Assembly (NCBI GenBank): GCA_000827325.1
Contig: KN832873.1
Location: 1,688,245 to 1,752,244 of the forward strand
DNA length: 64,000 nucleotides
Source: Oidiodendron maius Zn
Taxonomy: Eukaryota; Ascomycota; Leotiomycetes; Myxotrichaceae
Direction of reading: 5' to 3'
Shown piece after piece: positions 1-11,778 of this stretch (position 1 is its first letter; each line of letters opens with the position of its first letter). The position numbers and the translations under genes were made by a program. Under the pieces are notes generated by a model that was not told the DNA's origin, ran no database searches, and saw only the letters and a program-made list of their open reading frames with translations.

Positions 1-1583
1 AACAATGCCATTGAGGTTACCCCAGCCAATCACGAATCCGAGGACAACTCCGCGTTTGTACACACCTTCGATGTTATTGGAGACCCAGGATATGGTGTTT
101 GCAATACATGGATAGATGCCTAGTGCACCGAGGAAAGTGCCAGCGTATTTAACCCCGGGTCTTTGAGAGCCGAGAAGCATGGCGAAGCCTATTATACCAA
201 GGAAGGAGACCGCGATGTTGCAGATACCTCTCTTTCGAGTACGATCAGCAATATACCCAATCGAAATAGTCATGATAGCGGCAGCGGCGTAAGGAGGAAC
301 GGTGAGTAGCTGAGCCTTTGTCGTTGCAAATCCGAGTTCAGATATGATGGTCGGAAGGAAGAGCGAGAAACCATATAACGGCATGTCACATCCCATGTAG
401 ATCATCATTCCCAGCCACGTCTTGTAATCCTTAATGGCAAGCCATACATATTTCATTTTGAACTCTTCGTGCTCTGCTGAGCTCTGCTTGTCCAGCTTCA
501 GTCGTCTAATAACACGTGCACGATCAACTTCAGACAGGAAAGTAGCCTCGTCGGGGAAGTTATGGACAATCCAGAAGCTAGCAAAGCCACAGAGGACCGT
601 GACAATGCCCTCGAGGATAAAAATCCAGGCCCATCCCGGACGACCTCCAAGTCCATGCATGTTCTCGATGGCTGCTGCCAGAAGACCACCGAAGGAGCCA
701 GAGACAGCAGCCGCAGAGAAGAATATAGCAGCGCGGATTCCAAATTCGGAGCGTTTGTACCAGCAGGAAAGATAGTAGTTAATGCCCGGGAAGAGGCCAG
801 CCTCAGCCAGACCAAGGAACCAACGAGCAGCCATCAGGCCAGACCAATTTTTGACAAAGCCCATGAATGTCATGGTGAGACCCCAGATGATCCTACCAAG
901 ATCAGCCACGTTCTACAAATAAACTAATAGGAAATAAAGGTGGGAATAACGAGAACGGAGACAACGGCGACAAAGCTGGGACTTACATGATAATAGGAAT
1001 GAAAATGGCAGGGCGCAGACGCTTGAGTAGGATATTGGTCAGGGGTTCAAAGACCGAGTAAGAGACGAAGAAGATGGAGAGTGCCGCATTGTATTTTCCG
1101 GTACTCAAATTGTTCAAACTCTTCTGCAATCCATCGATCTTTGCGTTCCCGATATTCGTCCGGTCCAGGAACGCCAAGAGGTAGAGGATGCACAACTTGA
1201 GATTTGTCAGCTTCGTGGTGGCGTTTCGGGGATAGGAAATGGGAACCGCCCAAAGGTGGAGATTAGAAGAATAGGGAAAATGCGGGGTAGGGTGGTTACA
1301 TACCCAGGGAATCAGGGTCAGGTCGAGCTTCCAGAGCAATTTTCGGTCCTGAGTTTGATAGTCAGCGCGGGTGGCACATAATGAACAAGGCTGGAGGGTT
1401 GAGAATCTAGAAAGGACGTACAATTCGGGCCCGTTCTTCGGCGCTCAAGTGTGCGTCGGGATCGGGCGGCAGATTGGCAATTTCACCACGGTGCTCCAGG
1501 TCACCAGCGGCATGGTCCGCCGCGACCTTCTCATTCGTAAGGCTCTTCTCTCCATCGTCAACGGGCGCTTCCTGGGAAGCCAT
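1..1583 (-). CDS. MFS permease, Dal5/allantoate-type (ACS family), 3' end missing
   Basis: Plasma-membrane transporter of the anion:cation symporter branch of the major facilitator superfamily (allantoate, pantothenate, nicotinate or other organic anions; the substrate cannot be read from sequence). ATG at 1583; exons about 1422-1583, 1304-1348, 987-1195, and 892 to the window edge. The cytosolic N-terminus leads to DRKLLWKLDLTLIPW, then the first membrane helix with LAFLDRTNIGNAK, the hallmark of Dal5-like permeases. Later helices include MAARWFLGLAEAGLFPG (motif around TM4) and GYIADRTRKRG (cytoplasmic loop). Exon 4 is open to base 1, so the last helices and stop lie outside the window. Three introns cluster near the 5' end. 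Family assignment is firm, substrate unknown. Confidence 0.9.
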
Positions 1584-3725
1584 GGCTTCTTCGCGCGGTT
1601 TTACCCACAGCTCTGGATTCTCGGATGAAACAAGCGGGGAGTCGCGACTTAGAGAGAGGCGCGTCAGTGCGAAAGAAAAGATGAGAGTGGAGTTGAGGTT
1701 TAAGGAAAAGAGTGAGATGTTGACGAAAAGTGGGAGAGGTAGAGCTATTAAAAGGGTGCCTGTCAGTTAATTCCCCTTACAGGTCCCTTCTTGGCTATCC
1801 TCTTTGTAGGCAGTTATTTGAGGTGATGATCAGCTCCGGGTCTCCGTTCGGCACAATGCCCATATCGGGCACCTTGTCAACATTGACCAAACAGTCTCGC
1901 GCCAACGGAATCGAGTGGCAAAGCAAGCCCTACCAAGTCGTATGACTATGAGAACGGGTTATTTTTTCGGGAGTTCCACCAGGAAAGCTAAGTGTCACGG
2001 AAGGGGCCTCGGACGTTCGGCAAGGTCACTTACATTCCAGAACATCACTGCGGAGACACGAATATCGTCGGGCAACTGGTCATGTTGTAGAATTACAACT
2101 CAAAGCAAACACGCGATAAGTGATTAAACAGCTTAAGCAAGAGGCATACACTGCAAAGAAGGCAAATTGCATATATTTATCCAGTATGTGCATTTACAAT
2201 TAGACTTCACGGCATAAAAAGACGAGGAAACTAAACTAATAATAATTATAATAATATTCTTACTACCTAGGCTATATAGCACGCGGAACCTCTAATAATG
2301 CATGATGTTCATATAGTAAAAGGAAACTAAACTATTCTACAAATAATCTGTGTAGATAAATATCCGCTTATAAAGGTATATAAATTGATCTATTAATTAG
2401 GACAAACAGAAGTTAAGAACTAAGACGACGATCTCCACATGCAGGTGCCCGATCTAGCGGGTACAATCATTGTGCAATATTCCCTTTGACAAACTATCTC
2501 TCTTGTGGTCACACAGCCACTGTAAGAAGGAATAAGAACTCATGCCAGTAGCTTCTATTGAGCTTCTATCGTTGCTGTCAAATTGGTCAAAGTTATCCTG
2601 AAGGCCACATAAGACCCATGTAACCTTTGCTTGAGATCGGTCCCATTTGAATTACCTTCAAGAGCAGGCCAGGAGCAGTGCAATCCACATTGCGAGACAC
2701 GTCTTGCCTAGCTGTAGGCCCAGAGAATCCCTTACCTACCAAGTAATAGGCGCCTCCAATACCCTTTAGCACTGTTGTATATTAGTTGTACCTCGAAATA
2801 GAGGCAATTTTGTCATACAGCTTCTGTAATTAAAATTTCGGCATTTCTTATCGAGGTGCGAAACATACCACGAAAGTTCCTGTAAACTCAGGTACGAAGA
2901 ATTTGTGTAGCGGCACATCGTCGCAAGGTCATTCTGAGCAATCAAACAAAACAAATTAACTCTGGAATCACTTGTTCAACAAATTATAAGACCGAATGAG
3001 AAAGATACCCCAGGGGTCGACTAGAAAACTAACAAAGATTGAAGCAGTTTTATTTCGCAATGAGTTATATGACTTTCATAGCATAAGGAGCTCAGTTATG
3101 AGCGAATTCATGTCGCCCCTTTAAGGGCTTGGAAACTAATTCCCTCATGAGGTATGCGTGGTCTTTAGCTCTATCGAAAACGCAAACGCATTCACTTTGT
3201 GTCGATGGGTCTTCCATAAATAGGTCTCCTATAAATAGATCTCCTGCAACAAGGAAGATGCTCGTAGATTGGTGATTCGGGGGTGTCCAGGGTAGGAGCT
3301 CATTTAGACAGGAGAGCCAGAAACTGCTGCAACAACACGACACGAGGCGCAACAATAGAACTTGAGGATTGTGGGATAAAAGTACCCCGGCAGACATAAT
3401 ATCGAGGTTGGCGACCTGCATAAGACGGGAATTTATATAAGACCGATGATGCTTGATGTGAGGCTTGAGACTCACGTGTCAGCATCGCGTACCATGCCAA
3501 TCACAAAGCAGACTTTTCTTTGTCAGCCAGATTGCTACGAGCTGCGAATTCAATAGTCTTGTCAACAAGATGGCGAGAGCAAATAAAAGAGTCGCACGGT
3601 AATTAGGCAGTGCTATTTCTGATCGGCTGAAACGTCTTGTCAATTGCACCTTCCAGCGTTCCGTCCTGCAATTTTCTGAAAATCTGGAAGCCCTCTTGCG
3701 GAGCGTTGTGAAATCATCCTTTCTA
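1584..3725. other. intergenic, AT-rich in the middle, no gene seen
   Basis: Between the divergent permease and monooxygenase genes. About 2130-2420 is strongly AT-rich with runs such as taataataattataataat, and could be a decayed repeat. Short open frames at 2766-3500 have no recognisable domain or codon pattern. The last ~200 bases should hold the monooxygenase promoter and leader. Confidence 0.5.
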
Positions 3726-6090
3726 ATGACAAACCGAGCAAAGGCAGTATGCATCATCGGTGAGCCTTTCTCTGCCTCATAAGAGTGCCTCATAATGAAT
3801 GATTTTCAGGTGCTGGCCCATCCGGCCTTGTTGCTGCCAAGACCTTGACTCAAGATCATCCGAAGGATACCTTCCACGTGACTGTATTTGAAAAAGGAGA
3901 TCGGATAGGGGGACTATGGCCAACTTCAAAGAAAGACGATGGACTGGTCGATCCGGACATGTGTACCAATCAGAGTATGCATACTGTCAGCTTCAGCGAT
4001 CACACATGGCCTGAGGGGACACGTGCATTCCCGAAAGCATGGGAAGTAGGGGAGTATCTTCAGCAATACATCAAGACGTACGACAGTTATCGTATTCGGC
4101 TGGGCTGCAAAGTTGTGAAAGCCAAACTTCTAGATAGGTTATGGGAGATTCAAGTCCATGAGAAACACTCCTCCTTCTTAGAAACGCTTTCCTTCGACTA
4201 TGTAATAGTGGCGACTGGCTTCTTCGGCAAGCCGAGAATCCCTGCAGTGCTTGGGGGGTTCCCAGCTCCCGTCTGGCATAGCTCGAGGCTCCGTGGTGTT
4301 GAAGATCTTCTGGACTCTACGTCACAACCACCCCTAAATTCTCATCGGAATATTCTCGTCGTGGGTGGGCAGATGAGTGGTGTTGAGGTGGCCGGAAGAG
4401 TCGCACTACAACTCTCCTCTGAAGTCAACTCGCCTGGAACAAAACAAATCCCAAATCCCAATTTGTATTCGGTGACTCACATTATCCAGCAGCCCATTTG
4501 GATAATGACGATGTTCTTCCCGAACGATCCGTCTACGGCTGAAGCTTCCCCTGAGCAGGATGCGGTAAGTCCTTTCAACTGAACAACATATTACTCCACC
4601 GATATGGACTGATTATCTTCCGTGCAGGTCAATCACGCGCCCACCTTCCTTCCAGTTGATCTAGTTTCTTACAACCTGGGGTGGAGACCAGCTGGCCCCC
4701 TCCAAAACCAATCAGGCCATATTGCTCCCGAAGCGGCTGGTATAACTCATAGCTTTTTGAATAAATATATCGGAAGTGATCAGACAGATCTCGGCGTCCC
4801 TGGACTGGCCGTAACTGATGAAGCGAGATCACAACCAGCATATGTTACTCTCAGTGATGAATACAGTGAATTCGTCAGGTCTGGCAGAATTAACGTCGTT
4901 AAAGGGAAGGTACTCGGTCCATCACTAGAGTGCTCAAATTCTGTTATTGTGGACGATGCTGGTAAGAAGACCGTAATCGACGATGTCGAAGCTGTCATCT
5001 TGGCAACTGGGTTTGATGCTTCTCCTTCGCTAGACTTTCTTCCAGAAGACATTCTCGAGACTCTACAATTCGATCCTGTTTGCGACGAATTCCCTCTGGC
5101 ATTGAATGTCAACGCTGCTGCAAGCCGTGCTATTCCATCTCTAGGATTTGTAGGATTTTATCGTAGTCCATACTGGGGAGTCATGGAGATGCAGGCAAGA
5201 TACCTTGGAAAACTCTGGAGTGGAGACGAAAGAGCTATAAAGGCTCTGGAAGAAGATCTAACCATGGATATAATGCTGAAACTTCGAAGGGACCCTCGAC
5301 GCTCCCAGTTTCCTATGGGAGATTACGCTTACCTCATGGAATCTTTTGCCTCTATCCTTGGTATTGAGCGCTTCCAACCAGACAAAGATACCGCAAGGAC
5401 CGGCCTCGTCTTGCCAGCTCGATACAGCTACGCAACAGCCAGCGAGAAACAGAAGAAACAGATAGGTATCGCTCTTGCTCGATTTTATGATACTTTCTCT
5501 AGATCAGAAACCGAGAGAAGATATCTTGCGCATGCTGTTTTCAGGGCAATTCAGGGAGACTGGAAACTCGAGCGCGAAATCACAAGCAATATTGATTCAT
5601 ACCCGTCTGGGAAATTGACTGGCACTGCCGAGTTTCGACCTCGATTTCCTACGGAGGAGGGATTTGATTTAGAGCATCTGTATCTTGAGAAAGGGAATTT
5701 TACCACCACTACAGGATTGCAATTCTCTGCTAACAGAAGGTTCGTTGGAACCCCAATGATTTGCAGAGCCTCTAACTGAGTTCTAGTTATGTTTATCGCT
5801 ATCGCGAAGATACCGATAAACTCACCGCCTGGTTCACGAAGGACGACCATAAAACCGTAGATTACTTTTTCCACGAGATTATTTTCTTGCCAAGAACGGA
5901 AGACTCGAGAACCCAAGGATGGCTTGCGAAATCTGGACATTGGTGCCCGCCAGACCAATATGACGTTGAATATAACTTCAAATTCAAAGGCGTCAATTTG
6001 ACGGAATGGAGTGCGAATTATCGAGTAAAAGGCCCAGAAAAGGATTACATTCTCCACAGCCGATATACTAGGTATCGACGATGTGAGTGA
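3726..6090 (+). CDS. flavin-containing monooxygenase with C-terminal DUF6314-like domain
   Basis: FAD/NAD(P)H-dependent class B-type monooxygenase of unknown substrate, about 734 aa. Exons 3726-3759, 3810-4564, 4628-5739, 5787-6090; all phases close. The start at 3726 is chosen because exon 1 plus exon 2 build the FAD Rossmann motif VCIIGAGPSGLVAAK at residues 9-23. A second nucleotide-binding motif, ILVVGGQMSGVEVAG, lies near residue 190, preceded by ATGFFGKPRIP and PVWHSS (FMO-like). From about residue 570 a separate ~160-residue module follows: GKLTGTAEFRP, LEKGNF, YVYRY, FHEIIF, SGHWCPPDQYDVEY and GPEKDYILHSRYTR. This matches my memory of DUF6314, a small lipocalin-like domain usually standing alone in bacteria. 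No biosynthetic cluster surrounds it except the divergent permease. Confidence 0.85.
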
Positions 6091-7236
6091 ACCATGATTA
6101 TGATGATTAGAAAGGGCATCCGAATATTCAGGTATAGACGGGTCTTTAAAAACTTGAGCTGTACACCCATACAATGCAACCGTGAGTCATCGTATTCATT
6201 ACCACGCTCATCGTATTCCTGAGCAGGCAAAATTGAGACTTAAGAGATGAGGTAGACTGGGAAGAATGTCTGTTAATAACGATATATTGTCACGTGACTC
6301 TCAATAAAGCCTACCTGAGCCGGCAACCACTTAAGACTTTGGAATCCAAAATAGTTGTACCTTTACGTTCTCGTTTTCGTGCCGCATAGTCATCCCAGAA
6401 CGCATTTCCATCCGGGAGTACGAAGCTTGTTTGTTGCATGTGACTCGTAAGAATGTACCCCTTTTCATGTTTAGCAAGCTGCCGGCTCTCGGATGGTGCG
6501 GGTGCTTAACCGTACTACGAGACTCAGCTTTATAATTTGACTTTTTCCAGAACAGAACAGGAGAGAACCGTGAAGCGAAATGTGTAGGAAGGATCAGCAG
6601 CTCAGCCACCAGCGTGAAACCGGGTTAATCAAACCCAGTGAATACCCAACCGCGAAGAGTCTTCCTCACCAGTTATTTCAGCCGTAACCGAGAATGCGTG
6701 ACAGCATCGTGTAAGACGGAACCCGAAGAGGAACTACAGGCGACAACACGTGACTAATCCAACACGAGATGCCCAGGAGCGGCGCTAACCCGGATCAGCC
6801 TCTCCATTTCCCCATCCCGTCTGAACTCGTGTGAAAAGATGACCGACAACTTCTCCTTACGGTGATCGCGATCTTCCGACTCCCATTCTTTCCCTCGATC
6901 GCTTTTCCTGTGCCTCTCCACACTCGTTCAGAACACGGCTGCTGTCGTGCCCACCACTCGTCCGAGCGCTCCATCCAGAGGAGATCGTCGTGGCGCAATC
7001 AAGCTTTGATTGCGCGGGAATCCCTTCCTGACTTGGAACGCCAGGAGCCAGTGACCAAGACTCCACCAACACCCGAACCTAGAGTTGTGACGATCGTCAG
7101 CTGTCAGTCCACGATATATTCAATATATGCGAGTGTGCTTCTCAGAGCAATAGCTAATACAGTGCTGTCGCAATAAGACCATTGACGACTCCTTACCCTT
7201 CTCGACCGTCGACGAGTCACGATTATTGCCGCCACA
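6091..7236. other. intergenic, no gene seen
   Basis: Holds the 3' flank of the monooxygenase gene and the promoter and leader of the CFEM-like gene. Short open frames on both strands (for example 6331-6609 minus, 6862-7176 plus) show no domain, signal peptide or conserved motif. Confidence 0.5.
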
Positions 7237-8071
7237 ATGCGCACCGCATCGCTCCTTGTGTTGGCGAGTAGCCTCCTCTCCCTAGCCTCTGCCATCAGCC
7301 AAACTGGCCCCGCAGCGGCTGTCGCCTCTCCAAACGGTGTCATTGTGCCTTTCCAGACACTTCCTGCCTGTGCCTCCCTATGCGGGCCTCTCTTTGATGT
7401 GCAGGGCTCCTGCTCCCCTCCGGTGTTGTCAGCAGTCTCTCAATCGTGCTTTTGTAACAGTGCAGACCTCTCTGAATTCCAACAAGGTACCTCCGGTGTC
7501 GAAGCCAAATGTGGACCGGAGAGTTGTCAAGATACCGCTAGCCTGCAGGAAATCCTAACCTGGTACGACGGGTATTGTAATAAGGCAGTGGTTCAACCAA
7601 CCGCGACGACTGCTACCTCCTCCTCTACATCAACCTCAACCTCGACAAATACCAGCACCCCATCAAAGAATCAAAATAAATCATGGTATGTACCCGCCAA
7701 CGTCGATGCAAGAAGCCCGGCAATATATATTAATACGGATAAATAGGATTGCAGGACATTACGGATGGGTTATCTTCGCAGTTGTGGTTACCCTTAGCAT
7801 GGCTGGAGGATGGGTCGGCGCGAGCTATTTGAGACGCAGATACCTCCAGAAGAAGGAGAAAGAAATCGAGATGCGGCCACCGGTGGCCTGGGGACCACAT
7901 CAAACGCAAGCCATGACGGGGGGCTTTAACAATAGCGAGGCTGCGCTCTCTGGACGTGTCGCATCTCCACTTGGGAATGAGACCAAAGCCGCAGCCGGGG
8001 AAGCTGTCTATCCCGACTCTGGCAGAGGAAACAGAGAAAGCAGAGGATGGCTGAGGAAAGAGAGGCGCTGA
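7237..8071 (+). CDS. CFEM-like single-pass membrane protein
   Basis: 257 aa from exons 7237-7685 and 7747-8071 (intron GTATGT...AAATAG). Signal peptide at residues 1-19 (MRTASLLVLASSLLSLASA). The ectodomain has eight cysteines spaced C-x3-C-x9-C-x11-C-x1-C-x18-C-x4-C-x16-C, close to the CFEM consensus and starting with PAC. A Ser/Thr-rich, probably O-glycosylated stalk (residues ~124-147) leads to one membrane helix, HYGWVIFAVVVTLSMAGGW, then a basic stop-transfer stretch and the cytosolic tail motif EIEMRPPVAWGPHQ. I recall this combination as a conserved ascomycete integral membrane family without known function. CFEM proteins act in haem or iron uptake, adhesion or surface sensing; which applies here is not visible. 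It ends in a helix and tail rather than a GPI signal. Confidence 0.8.
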
Positions 8072-9006
8072 CCCTGAAATGTTGGACTAGTGATATGTCA
8101 GGCGTTATGTAGGGCGGCGTTTAGGGAACCATACCTGGACGGGATGCCTCTATTGGATTGATTACTGTTGATGATTAAGCGGATGTAGATGACCGTTGGG
8201 AATGCATGTATGGACATTGAAATAGTTCTATGTTATGTTAATATGTTTATATTTCCTCAAGACCACGATCCTGAATTCATAGGCTAAGTTTAGATCTTGT
8301 CTAGATATTCTCTGAGTTTTATCGAGCTAGCCGATGTTTCTGGATTCATATCTACGCCCGCTGATAGACAAAATTCTCTCCGAGTAGAGCAGAATTGCTG
8401 TCCATCTTTAAAAGGGACTGTCCTAAAGGCTGAAGAGCATACGTGTTAAGTCTTCAGTTCTTATGCTCCAGGTGGGGTGCTATGCCTTGGACACAGGGCT
8501 ACATTTCATGCTATTCGGATTGAGATAACTACACGAACAAGAATAAAAGATTCACCACCTACATCCGCAGTAGGCGCTAACAGGACTTATATTTTCTATC
8601 GAGCGTATCCAATCTCTCTGCTTTATATTCTACCCATCATTCCACCCCCAAGGAGCAACGACCTACGTTTATTTCATCGGTCAATCACCATCAAAAGACA
8701 TCAGCTTACCGACGATAGCTTCTAGTATGACAAGCAAGACCAAGTTTCGGGGGCTTCAGGTTACTCTTCTTGACTGAAAAAACATCTGTTTGTCAATCGT
8801 AAGGCCTAGTTGGTCTATTTAACGCAGAATAGAGATCAGCTTCGATCTCAAGATATTCACACCCTTTTCTAAGGCACCGAGTTCAGACAATTGACGTCCA
8901 TCCTGCCTCATACTGCTCAGTTTCTCTCTCTCTTCTGGTCACTTTAGGTATCTTCTCGGTATCTCTTACACTCTATCTCATTTTGAGCACAGCTTTATAT
9001 GGGCCT
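8072..9006. other. intergenic and probable 5' leader of the next gene
   Basis: No gene seen. Just before the next start a pyrimidine-rich tract ending in actttag at about 8941-8947 looks like a splice acceptor, so the following gene may have a 5' UTR intron or a short upstream coding exon. Confidence 0.45.
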
Positions 9007-11778
9007 ATGAGGCTGCCAACAGCCACCCAGAAAATGACAGAGGAAACTATGCCTCCATCCCAAGGCTTAGCTATTGGTTCAGCTACCACTCCATCTCTGA
9101 CATCCATGCAGACACATCTCAACTCATATCAACCGCAGCCTTTACACAATCATCAACGAACTTGGATTGGACAAAACATTCAGGAGAGAAACAAAGTTAC
9201 CATGTCTCAAGATGTTTTGAACAATCAGCACGGTCAAGAGGAGTCGATTATGGATTTGAAGATCCGAATTGCTCTTCTCCAGAATGATTTACTACACAAA
9301 GAACGGGAGAGAGTGGAAGCAGTGAAAGCTTGCAGCGTCATCGCAAGAGCCATGAGCACTAGAAACGCGGAAGTATTTCCAAGCGCTGGCACTATGGGTT
9401 TCGATAATGCAGTTTCATACCCCGCCCAGAAATGGAAGTTGCTTGAGCAAGAAGTTAAAATGCTTCGGAAAGAAAATATTCTTCTCTGGAAGAGGGTTGA
9501 TTTACGGGTCGACTCTGACGACGGGATTCATGACGCCAACGTTCGAAGGCGACTTGTTTCCGAGAAGAGGCTGGAGAGAGAGATGGCTGACAAGGAAGAG
9601 ATGTCTGATGATGAGTATCATAGATCTCCTTGTCGTTTGCCACACGCTCCGCAAAATCAAATGCCCGCGACCCTGAATTCTTCAATACAACTCCAGCAAT
9701 ATAGGACTTCTATCGATAGCCCAGAAACAGGCATTCTTCCAGAAATAGACATTGAAGCGACCAAAGCTTGGGGTCAGAATTTGGATTCAAGAACTACAAC
9801 AGCACCTAACTCTCCGGCCATGCTTGCAAACGATAATCTCCACACTCAACGATCGTCCCAAGATGTTGGCATTGAATCTCTCGATGAAATTATCGGCTCT
9901 GATAGCTCTGACGTCCCTCATATGCCTCATCCACAAGTTCTGGCCAGCGCGAAAAATGGCACCAAACACTTGAAAGAAGAGCCGGGCTGGAATGAGGACA
10001 TGAAGAGACACATGAATGCAATGATTCCATTACAAGACCTTCCTGCGCCAGATGTATTAAAGACTGGTTTTGATACAAACGGTAGTTTTAAGGGTGGCGA
10101 CTATATGCACACAAGCCCAACGGGAGATAAGGGGTTCGGGCGCTTTTCTCGCCAAGGAAGTTCATCGTTTTCTAATACTCCCTCCTCCAGGTTTTCCTCT
10201 AACGGACAGATGGTTGCAGGTGGAGGACAATATCACCCCTCCTTAGCATGCGAGAAACATCTGCGCCCTATCACTTGTTACAGTCGCTCATGCCGCAGCA
10301 GCGTTGGCGAAGTCCCTGGTTTCTTTCGATATGGTATTCAATATGTTCCATCGGAGATGGATTCCAACTACCTACGCGGAATAATGATCTCGAACTTGCC
10401 AAAGGACATTGAGTTGAGAGATGTTCTTGCAAGAGTCCGAGGTGGTGAAGTGGTGTGCGCAACTCTGCTAGACACAGAAAAGCTTACTGGGGGTTTGACA
10501 GCTATGATTCAATTTCTACATCAAGTTTCTGCCGAAGAATATTTATCTTATACAAAAGATCACCCTTTCTCCTTCAGCTCGTCAAACGAAAAGGCAGAAG
10601 TCACTTTGCTTAAAACTCCAACTTGGCCTCTAACTACCGGTCATTATCCATTAATTCTTAAGCAAAGACAAACCCGTTGCCTAGCAATCCCTCTATTCCC
10701 TAAAGAGTTCTCTATTGCAGACTTGAAACTAAGAATTTCACACCACTTGGCCACTTATACTGCAGAAGTTCCTGACATCTATACTGACGAGCAAGAGACA
10801 TTACACCTAGAATTCTCCAGCATGGTTGCGGCCCACCTTGCATACAGGAATCTGACCAAATGCCAGATGTATTCAGATTTGAAGCCGATTTTTACACACG
10901 ATCCGTGTGCAGGTGAAGTCGGGGAGCTTGCTTCTCCCTATAAAATTGCTACCGTGAGGCGCAATATGGAACTCTCTCAATCCCCACTTACCTCTTCAAA
11001 TTCTAGCTGTGTTTACAGTAAATCGGAAATTAAGCAAAGAAATAAACCAACAGCGCTTCCGCGCCAAACGATTACTATACCGTCTTTCTCCGGTTCGAAT
11101 ATCACAACCTCATCGTGGGCCGACGAGGTGATTGAAGAAGCTGAGAATGAGGCTGCTGGTACCTTCATTCGAGAAGGCACTCACCATGCCGTCCATCTCA
11201 GCTCTCCTGTTACGTCGCTCCCTCCAAATTATACGAAAGATGAGGGATCATACAAGGCAATTCATGCCGTCTTGATGGAAAACACAAATAAGGAGATCGC
11301 GCTCGACCAATACCGCCCACCTAAGCCCCCTCTTGGTCTTTCTGGTTCTAAATTTGCGTCTACAATTCCTAGATTTTTGAGCTTATACGCAGACCCTAAA
11401 TCAGCACAAAGAACACTTTCTATGAGCTCAGAGAGGGAGGTAAATAGCATTGCCGCCGGTGAAAACATCCTACATGCACACTCTGTCTCGTGTGACGACA
11501 TAAGAGAGCCGGCTACTTCAAAATATGATGAAAATAAACCAGATGGAAATACTGAACACCCTCCAAAGCCATTAATTTATAGTTCTTCAATGCCCCCAGC
11601 TGATGTGCAAACGGCAATAGAGACAAGACACCCACAGACACCACCCTGCGTGAGCATTGACTCAGTTATCGATGGTTCGCCTTCAACTTTCACTTCAACT
11701 ACCAACGATAAAACACTCAACGAGCAAAATCTTGCTCTCGATTATCCCCCCTCGGAGACACAGATCAACCTAGACTAA
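9007..11778 (+). CDS. large protein with two RRM-like regions, function unknown
   Basis: Uninterrupted frame of 923 aa from the first ATG at 9007. The frame is open further upstream without an ATG, so a spliced first exon remains possible. Residues ~78-170 contain amphipathic, probably coiled-coil segments (LKIRIALLQNDLLHKERERV; LLEQEVKMLRKENILLWKRV). A disordered Ser/Asn-rich stretch follows. Around residues 440-520, YLRGIMISNLPKDIELRDVL followed by VRGGEVVCATLL resembles an RNA-recognition motif with RNP2/RNP1-like strands. A second similar region begins near 554 (RCLAIPLFPKEFSIADLKLR). I recognise the IELRDVL...RVRGG pattern from ascomycete proteins of unknown function. An RNA-binding role is inference from fold resemblance only. 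Confidence 0.7.
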   Translation: MRLPTATQKMTEETMPPSQGLAIGSATTPSLTSMQTHLNSYQPQPLHNHQRTWIGQNIQERNKVTMSQDVLNNQHGQEESIMDLKIRIALLQNDLLHKERERVEAVKACSVIARAMSTRNAEVFPSAGTMGFDNAVSYPAQKWKLLEQEVKMLRKENILLWKRVDLRVDSDDGIHDANVRRRLVSEKRLEREMADKEEMSDDEYHRSPCRLPHAPQNQMPATLNSSIQLQQYRTSIDSPETGILPEIDIEATKAWGQNLDSRTTTAPNSPAMLANDNLHTQRSSQDVGIESLDEIIGSDSSDVPHMPHPQVLASAKNGTKHLKEEPGWNEDMKRHMNAMIPLQDLPAPDVLKTGFDTNGSFKGGDYMHTSPTGDKGFGRFSRQGSSSFSNTPSSRFSSNGQMVAGGGQYHPSLACEKHLRPITCYSRSCRSSVGEVPGFFRYGIQYVPSEMDSNYLRGIMISNLPKDIELRDVLARVRGGEVVCATLLDTEKLTGGLTAMIQFLHQVSAEEYLSYTKDHPFSFSSSNEKAEVTLLKTPTWPLTTGHYPLILKQRQTRCLAIPLFPKEFSIADLKLRISHHLATYTAEVPDIYTDEQETLHLEFSSMVAAHLAYRNLTKCQMYSDLKPIFTHDPCAGEVGELASPYKIATVRRNMELSQSPLTSSNSSCVYSKSEIKQRNKPTALPRQTITIPSFSGSNITTSSWADEVIEEAENEAAGTFIREGTHHAVHLSSPVTSLPPNYTKDEGSYKAIHAVLMENTNKEIALDQYRPPKPPLGLSGSKFASTIPRFLSLYADPKSAQRTLSMSSEREVNSIAAGENILHAHSVSCDDIREPATSKYDENKPDGNTEHPPKPLIYSSSMPPADVQTAIETRHPQTPPCVSIDSVIDGSPSTFTSTTNDKTLNEQNLALDYPPSETQINLD

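Noticed and set aside
562-927. 121-codon plus-strand frame
   Set aside because: Antisense shadow of the permease coding exon.
3092-3475. 127-codon minus-strand frame
   Set aside because: No motifs, atypical composition, overlaps other random frames upstream of the monooxygenase.
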